A program made the translations under genes and the position numbers. This document shows, one piece after another, positions 55,303 through 64,000 of a DNA stretch of 64,000 nt. Numbering within the stretch: the first letter of the stretch is position 1; each line of letters opens with the position of its first letter. The notes beneath the pieces were generated by a model. That model was not told where the DNA came from and did not search any database. It saw nothing but the letters and a program-made list of their open reading frames with translations. Origin of the DNA: Paraspadella gotoi (taxonomy: Eukaryota > Chaetognatha); the NCBI GenBank assembly GCA_051294375.1, contig CM119266.1, forward strand, positions 10,317,677 to 10,381,676. Reading direction: 5' to 3'.

Positions 55303-56825
55303 TTATGCTCTAAACCTCCAAGAAAAAGGATTAAAAACGTGCAAATTTGAATTTCCGTCACCGGAGCGCTTCGCTTTGAGAGTCACCATCTCAGGATTAA
55401 TCTTCTTTCTTCCATAGGCCCATCCGAGCCCGGCCATAGCATCTATAAATACTGAAAAAGGAATACATAAGGAAGCATAAGTAATTGGGTTTCTGAGTTT
55501 TTCGAATTTTTACGCAATTTTACCTGTGGTGATGTTAAATACCAACGAAAGACCAGGGATATTGATTTCTGAGGTGGAGTAATCGTGAGGAAAGGAATGA
55601 TGGTAATTATGATGTCCCTCTCCTGCCGCTCCGAGAATTACGAGAATATTTTCCGCGGGATTCATTCCCTTGTCATATGGGCGAGTCCCCCAGAGATGAG
55701 CGACACTGTTGACGGCCCATGTGAGATTTAATCCCACTGCCAAGCTGAAACAAATTGGGAGCGAATTTTTAAATTAAATTATTGAATTAAAATGTTACGG
55801 AACGTTTCGAAGACTTTACCGGAAGATGCAAGGAACTAAGTAGGAGTTGAAAAGTGACTCATTCCAAAAATACCAAGGAACCACCGTGGGAACGACGAAA
55901 CAAAAGAGTAAAACCAAAGGTTTGTAATGTTTTCGTTGAAACACAAGCAATGGGTCTGCGTACAAGTCGCTGAGATCAATTAGCTTGCCCTTTTCTTTAA
56001 CCTTGAAATGAAAAATGCTAATTATAAATTTATTTGGGGGTGGGGAGCGTAATTGCTTGTTGCAATCATTTCAATACAATACGGACAACAATACCTTGGG
56101 GTGTTTCCTAACGAGTAACCATCCAATGTGGGCGAAGAAAAACCCTCTTTTAGCGTTGTGCGGATCAGCGTCGGTTTCAGAATATTTGTGATGAACTCTG
56201 GTTGGGAAAGAAAACGAGAAATTAAATATTTAATTTTTGTTTCACCATTCTTGGCATCATCATCATCGCACCTGTGATCTCGAGCCCACTCAATCACATC
56301 GTTCTGCAGGGCGACGGTTTGAAGGACGACTAGGAGGAGGCGCAGAGGGAGGGTCGCTTTGAACGACCGATGTGACCAGAGGCGATGAGATCCCGCCGTT
56401 ACCCCAATCGCTCCCAGCAGATACAACAAGTAGGCTTTGGAAATAGTATTCAAATTATTAAAACAGATGATAGACAAATAGACATACAAAAGAATTACGC
56501 GATAATGGTACACAGTACACACCCCATATTAGCGTTTGCCATTTAGAGTTTTTGATTTCAAATATAAAAGCGTAGGCCGCGGCAAGGTGCAGAACGGAAA
56601 AAAGAATCACGTTTCTCCATACTATTTGCATCGGTTGTTTGCTGTGAAAATTAGTACGTGATGTAAAATGAACAAAATTTCAAAAACGGCAACCAACTAA
56701 AACGATTTTTTTTACATTAAATTTTACGATGTAACTCACACATCCGGTTTGTCCTCTGTCTTTTGAGGTATTAACACGTCATCGGAGTCACAATGTATGA
56801 TTCCCGTATCCAGGCCACGATCCAT
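55303..56825 (-). CDS. Acyl-CoA Delta-9-type (stearoyl-CoA-like) desaturase
   Basis: Seven exons: 56740-56825, 56523-56641, 56272-56434, 56095-56197, 55820-56001, 55524-55744 and 55303-55451; total 1023 nt (340 residues), normal for the family, with consistent phases. Known role: an ER-membrane di-iron enzyme that uses cytochrome b5 to place a double bond in acyl-CoA. The three histidine boxes are complete: HRLWSH, EWARDHRVHHKYSE (HxxHH, split by an intron) and EGHHNYHH. Hydrophobic segments flank them (VILFSVLHLAAAYAFIF, AYLLYLLGAIGVTAG, PLVLLFCFVVPTVVPWYFW). The start MDRGLDTGIIHC is the first in-frame ATG. An insect-type desaturase label would also fit; the positional specificity cannot be read from sequence. 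Confidence 0.93.
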
Positions 56826-57041
56826 TTTTAATTAACGATTCAATGCGTCGAACGAAAAACGAAGAAAATCACAGATCGAAGTTGTCGAGCCTTTTTTATT
56901 TAAGGATTCCTGACCACGAGAAAAGTGAAAAATCAGAGGAAGAAGGCAAGATCACAAAAAAATATAAATTAATTTGTATGTGTAAAATTAAGAGATCTTT
57001 GTGTTTTTTAAATAAATTATGAAAACATATAAACGCGGAAA

Positions 57042-57074
<33 letters not shown>

Positions 57075-57674
57075 TAATAATTTCGCCTGCCTAAGAAAAT
57101 AAAATATATTGTGAAGGAATGAAAGATTTTCACTAAACGGCGCGATCGCGCGATACAATACGATCGACCATTGAACTATAGTGGACCGGAATTGATTGTT
57201 ACCTACAAAGCCAGCCGCCTCCAATTGATAATTTAAAAATCAGGCTTTTGATTCAGCTAGTATTTAAACAAAAATTGTTTAGAGAATCAGCCATTGTAGT
57301 TTTGAATTTTTTTTGGTTTTGTTTACTAAACTTAGCTTCTTAAACTATTAAAAGATGAATACCGAAAAGCTTGCAAGAGCACATTTGTTTTTTCTTTCGC
57401 AACCGTTACAACGTTATAAAAAAAAATCACAAATTCTGCTGGGTCAGCAAGTCCTGGGAAAAGAACAAATCTGACGTCTCTGCTCTATTTACCGAGAAGA
57501 TGCAGACCACCGAGACGTCGTGTGATTGTCACGTGTTCGTGAGCGCCGATCCTCATTCGTTGCCATGGAGATGACGTGAGAAGCAACGAACAACGGAAGT
57601 ACTATGTAATAAATTTATAACTATAAATGAATCTTTTAAGGCAACACCCGAGTTATAAAGGAACCTGACAAACT
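56826..57674. other. Intergenic stretch upstream of the desaturase
   Basis: Upstream of the desaturase start, with an (AAT)n array at about 57043-57080. Around 57480-57580 there is a GC-richer patch containing CACGTG, TGACGTG and CGTTGCCATGGAGATGAC. It resembles promoter DNA, but no gene start is tied to it. The plus-strand frame at 57371-57574 is open but not recognised. Confidence 0.45.
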
Positions 57675-57868
57675 TTACGTATTCTTCTCTAAGTATGAAA
57701 AAACTAGTTGAGCTCGTTCGATCCAATAAACTATCGGACCATTTTCTTCCTGAAACTGCCGAGCCACGATTTCCAGATGGCCCGATGCAAAGTCAAGCGC
57801 TCGGCCGGCCAATCGCTCGAAGACACGAGCAGATGCTCGACCAATCAGAGCTTCGTTTTTCGACAATC
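57675..57868 (-). CDS. Orphan terminal-exon-like ORF, function unknown
   Basis: After a plausible acceptor (TTTCTGTCAG) the frame reads LSKNEALIGRASARVFERLA, includes HLEIVARQFQEENGPIVYW and ends SYLEKNT with TAA. Amphipathic, with balanced charge and few rare residues, it looks like true coding sequence. It needs a phase-2 donor upstream; the linker-histone-like gene's exons do not supply one at that junction. It may be the last exon of a separate gene or of an alternative transcript. No family is recognised. Confidence 0.35.
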
Positions 57869-58042
57869 TGACAGAAAAAAATCTTTCGAGACGGATAACT
57901 TTAAAACTGGGATAAAAGCGATATAAAAACAAGAAAATCTTTAATCAATTTCCATGATTGCAATAAAATCAAACGAAATAAAATTATATTTAAAAACCAG
58001 CCGATTGCGGTGGGAATGAATTCTTGCTGTTAGGGTCACTAA

Positions 58043-59980
58043 TCAAGGCTTATTCTTGGCGCCGCGACCGCGGCCACGCGAAACTGGCGGCTTTGCAATA
58101 AAAGGAGAATCGGCTTCGGAGGTGGAGGCGGATTCGCTGGCGGTCGTCCCTGGAATCACTTCCTCGGCCACGGATTCCTAAAATACAAACGAGATTCGGA
58201 CCTGTTGAGACAAGATCTAAATAGAAATCGCTATTGAACCTCAGAACTAGCGTCATCGATGAAGGCAGGCGGCTTGTTTAACGCTAAGGGTATTTCCGGT
58301 TCGGATCCCGAGCCTCTGCCCTCGTCTCCCTCGTCTGTCTCGTCTCTCCTGCCAGATTCCAAATTCGTGTCGTCGGTTTCCACTAATTTTAAGAAGATAA
58401 AACTATTCCAGTTTTCCAGAATTGGGAAATATTTTGGAAACATTAAATTGTAACAAAAAATGCCTTTAGATCGTGATGCAGCTTTCTTTCCCTTTGGCCT
58501 GGGCCCGACGGCCTTTCTTTTAGTTGGTAGTTCATCTTCAGTATCGGTGTTAGAGTTTTCCGATTTTTGATCTGGATTAGGGTCATCTAATAAAGAAAGA
58601 GTGTAAACATTTCTTCGCTCGGGCAATTCGCAAAACATGTACAAAATTGTACATATAGAAATGATAAGCTTTAATATTACTTTTTTACCACCTTCGTTGT
58701 CGGAATTATTTTCCATGGCCAGTCTCGCAACTTTTCCTCTCTTGGCAGTTTTTCCAGGAGCTTTTGAAACGTCGCCATCGTTTTCTAAATGAAGAAAATT
58801 AACTGAACGACGAAGCTAATTAAATAACATAACTATTCCAGCCAACCTTTAGTGGTGTGGGGCTCTGATTGCTTTCCACCCCTACCCCTTTTCTTCGATT
58901 GAGTCCCTCGTTTGGAAACCGCCTCGTCTGAATCTTTCTCCGCCGTTTCATTACCCGCCGTTACGCCTCCGCCCCTTCCACCTCGATTCCCTCGGCGTGC
59001 CCCGCGCCCTCGGCCTTTCGTCGCGGGCTTGCCTTTGTCGGTGGGTGCGGCCTTGGGAAGAAGGGCTGCGGACAAGGGGAGATCTTCGACGTCGGACTCG
59101 GACTCATCGGCGGAGGTGCCGGTGCTGGGGGCAATTTTTCGCGGATTGGCGGCGAGAGCGACTTTCGCCAACTTTTGCGATTTCGGCTGCTTCTTGACGC
59201 GAATTTGATCCTTCGCGGGAAGTTTTTCCGAAGCCTTTTTCTTATCCGCTTTCGGCTCCTTGGTTTTATTCGTAGAAGGAGCCTTCTCTTTCTTTTTAGC
59301 GAGCATCTTCTTGGCGGCAGCTTCCTTTTTTTCTTCTGTGGTAAGAAGAGGTTTGGGTCGTTTTTTCGTAGTTTCCTTTACTTTAACAGGTTTGAACCTT
59401 AAAAGGTAAAAAGGGGGAAAAAATGTCAAGACGAGTAATGAAATTATCAAAGCTTTATAGGTTTTTAGCGTGAGCCGAATTTGTATACATACCTGCCGCG
59501 GGAAGGTTCTAAAATGTTGTCATCGAGTAAAAGGCGCTTGATTGCCGCATCAGTCAAACGGTTCATCTTGTCATTTGATTCGCCCGCCATTTCGTCCTTG
59601 AAACGGGAACAACAGATTTTAACATGAATGAAAGGAAACTTCTAAATCTGGAACTTCCTCTTGCCAGTCTTCCATTTATTTCATGAGGTGCAAATGAAAA
59701 TAAAGATTTATTTGTATTGTGAAGCCTGAACAGCCTAGCAACTTCGTCTGATCACGTGCAACAGTTCCTTATTCGACACTAAGTTCGAACAGCTACGTAT
59801 TCCCTCTTAAGTTGAAGAAAATATAAATATAGGTAGACCAACCATTTGCTGGATATATTTCTTGATAGCTTGACGGGTCGTTCCCTTCCTATCGGGCAAA
59901 TCTTCAATCGCTTTCATAACGAGGGTTTTGTAAGGGAGGCGCTTTCGTGCACCGGCTGCTTCCTGTTCATCCTCACACAT
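58043..59980 (-). CDS. Linker-histone-like (H15 domain) protein with long charged tail
   Basis: Seven exons: 59843-59980, 59493-59596, 58847-59397, 58689-58784, 58464-58586, 58240-58382 and 58043-58177; total 1290 nt (429 residues), phases consistent. Residues ~12-85 resemble the H1/H5 globular domain: LPYKTLVMKAIEDL, RKGTTRQAIKKYIQQM, then NRLTDAAIKRLLLDDNILEP and GRFKP. The domain is split by introns, unlike replication-type H1 genes. The tail is Lys/Ala-rich (KKEAAAKKMLAKKKEKAP), then has Arg-Gly segments (GRGRGARRGNRGGRGGG; KKRGRGGK; SRGRGRGAKNK at the C-terminus) between acidic patches (SADESESDVEDL; DETDEGDEGRGSGSEPE). Known family role: nucleosomal linker binding; here inferred. The intron after exon 5 appears to have a GC donor (AAAG|GCATTT). 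A divergent H15 chromatin protein is as likely as a true H1. Confidence 0.65.
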
Positions 59981-59984
59981 CTTG

Positions 59985-60835
59985 TACGAATAGGAACAGA
60001 AAACACTAGTTTTGCGCCTGACATATAAAAATAATTGCTGGAAAGTGTAAGTAGAAAAAAAATCACAGAAAATGGATTTTAAACCGACCCGTCGTATTAA
60101 TCTTGATCGAATTAAAACGAATTAATCTTAACACACTTCTAACAATTTACCGGACGAAAAGAAACGTAACTATCAAGCAAAACTGTCCACATTTCTTTTG
60201 AATCTAGTCCCTTTGTTCTTTGTGTGATAATAAGATTTGAGCAACGCATAAATATTTTTTTTATCAGAACATATGCCCGAAACAAATTTAAATTTTCTTA
60301 CATAAATAACCAAATGATCAAGAGTTAAAATTGATTACGTATAAATCAATATTTCGGTCTCAGGCTGAACTGAAAAACGAACAAAAGTTTTCGCAACTCT
60401 CTGTTAAGTACGTACATGGACTCCAGAGGGAAAAAAGTATCGTATTGGTAACAAAAGTCTGCTTCTATAGTCTATACTAGTTACCATAGTTAAATACTAA
60501 ATATCCTTCTTTCTCTACATCTTGGATCGTAACCCAATACATATAAACTACTCCGGTAGAACTAAAATAAATTCGGATTAGCTGCATTTTTCCCCGTATT
60601 TCACTAATACAACTGTAACAACACTTATAATAATAAGTCGAAAAGTCTATTAATGATATAATGGCAACTACAACAATTGTAAAACGGTCAAATCACCTGA
60701 ATATAAAAAACTAGTAAAAGATGGCAATAAAGGGCCATTATTAAAGCGGCTACAAAATTTTAACTAATACTATCGAGGCGTTAATAGGCGAATAGGATCG
60801 GTAAACTTTACAAAAATACAAGCATGGTTTTCAGT
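59985..60835. other. Intergenic stretch
   Basis: AT-rich sequence between the linker-histone-like gene start and the 3' end of the zinc-finger gene. It would hold the promoter of the former and the 3' UTR of the latter; a minus-strand AATAAA overlaps the zinc-finger stop codon. Nothing else is seen. Confidence 0.5.
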
Positions 60836-63800
60836 TTATTTAATTTTGCCCATCAAATGATCCATCTCGTGTTGTACAAGTTTTGCCGAGGCTGTAAATC
60901 CGACGTCGCAGAACTGACACACCCACATGGTATCTCCAGTTTCTTCTCCTCCAGCATCATCCAAGGCTAGGGCGGGATGCTCTCTCGAAACCAGCGCCGC
61001 CTGAGCCAGAGACATTGCGGACTCTTGACCGAAACCGGGCATCCCTAGGTTCTGACGCAGAGTCTCCGGGGACGGCGACTCAACTAGCGAAGCGGCGGCA
61101 GCGTGCGAAGCCGCCAACGCCGTAGCGGCGCGAACGAGATGTTCCCGAGCAAATTCAAGCTGCGATGCGGAAACGGATGACGACGAAGCCCGATGACGCT
61201 TCCCTTCCAATCCCTGCTGGAGGTTCAACAAAGCGGCAAGGTCGGCAGAAGGACGATCGCATTCCGAAGGAGAATTATGCAACGAGGTTTTCTGAAAGCG
61301 GGGGCCGTGAAAATATTCCGACGAAGTTTGGGGCGAGTGTCGAGCGAAGTTTCTCAGTTCTTTGATCGAATCTTTTAAAGGAATCATTTTGTTGTAGAGA
61401 GCATGGGAGCTGGATTCGGGTCTTCCGCCGAAGTCGTTCGGCGGAGATTTTGATTGCGATTTTGCGGAAAGGTCCATCGGGGCTTCGAAGGCGGAATAAT
61501 TGGGAATCGGGGAATCTAAAGAGGAATGACTAGCGTTCGACGATGTTTGTAATGCTGTTGATTCGATGAAGGACGGATCATCCTTGACGTCCAAAACGCA
61601 AAGATTGGTCATGTTGTTCGAAACGGCGTTCAAATACGATTCCGAGTGAACCTTTAAATGCTGAGTCAATAAATGCTGCTTGGTGACGCTGTAGTCGCAC
61701 GAAGGACAAGCGAATGGGGATTTCAACGCGTGACATCTTAGATGAGCGAAGAGATGATCGCGGCGCGTGTTGACGAAGGGACACTTGTTACATTTGTAGG
61801 TCTTGATGGCGGATGACTGATTGATTTGCATAGGACTAGGAGAGGTAGATTTATGAATACTATTAGGGTGGGTAAAGAAGGAATTCGAAGAAGTTGAACT
61901 GCCGCTGACGACTGGATAATTAGCGTCCAATGAAAACGCCGAAGATGAAGTTACGTAACCAGACGAGTTTCCTTCTTCGTTGACAGTTTCGTGAAGCCTC
62001 AAGTGGTGCTCCAATTGAGCCATTGTGCCCACAGAATAATCACAAAATTTACAGACGAACTTTTGTTGACTTCCGTGCATCTCCAGGTGACGTTGGTAAT
62101 GAAGATGACTTTCGGTGCTGTAAGGACATCGGATGCAAAAAAATTGCGGAACGTGGCGTTCGGGAGATGCGGAGCCGAAACCGGGATCCGTCGATAGACG
62201 CGATTCGTCCAAAGACGAATCGTCAGAGTTGCAGCTTTCCTCAGGAAAAACCGCTCGTTGGGACGTGGAGCCAGCGTCGAATTTACTGGGAAGATTGTCG
62301 CGACCCACGATCGACGGGTCCGCGTCTTCGTAAATGTTCGACTTTTCCATGTGAACCTTCAAGTGATGCGACAATAAACCTTTGTTGCCCACGGTGTAGT
62401 CGCAGTAGGGGCACTGAATAAGATCTTTACCATCCAAACCAGAGTGACGTCCGTGCATCTTTTCGTGCAGCTGTAAATTGACCTTTCTAACGTTCGTGTA
62501 GGGACAATAGCGGCATCGATGTAACTTTCTGAATCCCCCGTCTTTGGTGAGATGACCGCTCTTGTTGACGACGTACCCACCGGAAACAACCCCGATCGAA
62601 TGACGAAGAGGATTGCCAATTTCGGCGTTCCAATGACGCTGCAGGCTTTGTAGAGAAGCTTCATTTTCCGAAGTTTCTTCGGAATCCTCGGCGGGCGTCT
62701 CGATCATCACGTTCGATCGTTCGACCGAGTCCCCCGGCATTTCCGGAATCGTTGGCATCGAAGCCGCGCGGTGATGACCGGAACCAGAGGCTGAACGGAA
62801 GTGGTCGACGTTGTTCAGTTCGTGCGCTTCCTCAAGACTTAATTCAATCACCGCCGCGTCCGGAATTTCCGCGTGATTAGATCGAATGTGTTTGGTGATG
62901 TCCCACTTCCAGTTGGAACGTTTGCGACAAACGCTACACATGAAAGGCCTGAGAAAAAATTAGAAAAAGGTAGGATAATTTAATTAAGTAGTTTTTATCA
63001 TAAATACTACTAATAAATTGACTTTCAAAAAACTTCTTTCGTTATATATGTTATTTATAATAAATTATAGAAATAACTGACTGGTACTGGTAATTTCACC
63101 TTAGATTAGAATCAACTATTTGCTGTCGTTGAATCTTTGAGGGCGGCAAATGTGCTGGCCTTAAACCAGACGTTTCTCCGTCGACGACAGGGGGATCGCC
63201 GCGAATTCCGTCCTGAACTTTGATTGGATTGCCAGATTCGACATCTCGATCCAAGCGAAAGGCTGGACTCAGATCCAACAGGCTAGCGAACATTGCTTGC
63301 TCTTTGCTCACACCGGGTGGTAGTTTATCACTAGAACCTTCAGACAAATGCTTGGATGAATACGGACCAAATATGCCTGTTATTTCATGTACCCTAATGT
63401 GCTGGGTAAGCTTCCCACGATGATTCACCCAATAATTACAATGTGGACATTTTAAGGGACTGTTGATGCTGTAACTGTGAAACTGCTGATGGTAAATAGA
63501 GTCTTTACAACTGTTTGTTGAATAGGGGCACTGCTCGCAATAATATTTTTTCAGCACATCATTAGCTACGTGGCTTTCATTGGCGTTGGAAGTGGAGGGA
63601 AGAGTGATAACAGGGCGCTGATTTCTTTGCCGTAAATATTCATTGAGTGTTGACTTAGCTTCTTCAGTCGACAATTCTATGACAGTAACGTTTGACACCT
63701 GAGGGTGTTTTTCTCTTATGTGTTTCATGATATCCCATTTCCAGTTTGACCGTTTTAAGCACGAACTGCACATAAAAGGACGGCTTCTTTCTACGTCGCC

Positions 63801-63998
63801 ACTGATTGGATGACCAGATGCCGTCAGAGGACGGGGTGGTTTACCCCCTTTGGAACCAACTTTGGAAGTAGTGGGCGTAAAAGAGTGTGATGGAGAGGTT
63901 GACTGTGGAATCACCCCAACGGGAAGCGTGGGAGTTCTTTGGAAAGGGACCATTGTGGGAAGACCCTCTCGAGTCTCTACCGCTATGATCGAGTCTTT
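60836..63998 (-). CDS. REST/charlatan-type C2H2 zinc-finger protein (5' end beyond window)
   Basis: Two exons: 63100-63998 (open to the window edge) and 60836-62948, joined in phase (SNLR|PFMCSVC). Known role of such proteins: sequence-specific transcriptional regulation in the nucleus; the REST/charlatan label is a resemblance, not a proof. There are eleven C2H2 fingers. The upstream exon has CSSCLKRSNWKWDIMKHI, CEQCPYSTNS and CPHCNYWVNH. The downstream exon has CSVCRKRSNWKWDITKHI, then CRYCPYTN + CPYCDYTV, CIRCPYST + CKFCDYSV, CNKCPFVN + CPSCDYSV, and a lone C-terminal CQFCDVGF. Fingers alternate a CPY/CPF type and a CDY/CNY type, so they form pairs. A PMDLSAKSQSK segment resembles a PLDLS corepressor (CtBP) motif. 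Long Ser/Pro-rich linkers separate the pairs. More than 1000 residues are visible. The protein may begin upstream of 64000. Confidence 0.8.
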
Positions 63999-64000
63999 TC

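Noticed and set aside
57540-57575. Possible RFX X-box (GTTGCCATGGAGATGAC)
   Set aside because: The second half-site deviates from the consensus and no ciliary gene start is adjacent; CFAP96 is about 12 kb away.
58912-59402. Plus-strand frames opposite the H1-like gene
   Set aside because: The minus strand has the coherent exon structure and histone-like domain; these are antisense shadows.
61165-62421. Plus-strand frames opposite the zinc-finger exon
   Set aside because: The minus-strand frame contains eight C2H2 fingers in this exon; the plus-strand frames are shadows.

Overview
The window is eukaryotic, from an animal. Most genes lie in the right-hand 36 kb. They are built of small exons with mostly GT-AG introns of about 60-300 bp, and they encode animal families: a GM2-activator-like ML-domain protein, the ciliary protein CFAP96, Rab2, a theta-class GST, an acyl-CoA desaturase, a linker-histone-like protein and a REST/charlatan-type zinc-finger protein. 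Compact introns and abundant (CT)n/(GA)n and CpG-containing trinucleotide arrays would fit an invertebrate such as a crustacean or other arthropod, but that placement is inference only. A CFAP96 gene implies cells with motile cilia or flagella.

Layout. 1-23.2 kb: no gene I can support. It holds microsatellites, a foldback MITE-like element (6.02-6.20 kb), a near-perfect hairpin (12.49-12.58 kb), a dispersed repeat family, assembly gaps, and a noisy second copy (14.15-16.2 kb) of the 10.2-11.9 kb sequence. 23.29 kb: first exon of the GM2-activator-like gene, followed by a 6.2-kb first intron full of simple repeats and gaps. 28.7-39.6 kb and 39.6-50.3 kb: two tandem copies of one ~10.8-kb unit, each carrying exons 2-4 of the GM2-activator-like gene (+), CFAP96 (-), a small secreted VWC protein (+), RAB2 (-) and the 3' tip of the GST gene (-). 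In copy 2, CFAP96, the VWC gene and RAB2 have intact frames and matching intron phases. In copy 1 the same exons carry many one-base indels. 50.2-53.0 kb: a theta-GST domain joined to a ~330-residue N-terminal region with three 22-residue repeats (-). 55.3-56.8 kb: Delta-9-type desaturase (-). 58.0-60.0 kb: linker-histone-like protein with a long basic/acidic tail (-). 60.8-64 kb: zinc-finger gene (-) running off the right edge.

The neighbouring genes show no shared pathway: lipid handling (GM2 activator, desaturase), membrane traffic (RAB2), cilia (CFAP96), conjugation (GST) and chromatin/transcription (H1-like, zinc finger). The most useful observations are the tandem unit, which looks more like uncollapsed or badly gap-filled assembly than a real duplication; the GST fusion with internal repeats; the modular zinc-finger array; the H1-like protein; and three apparent GC-AG introns. 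Exon limits below were deduced by hand from splice consensus, phase and homology remembered from the families. No alignment was run.
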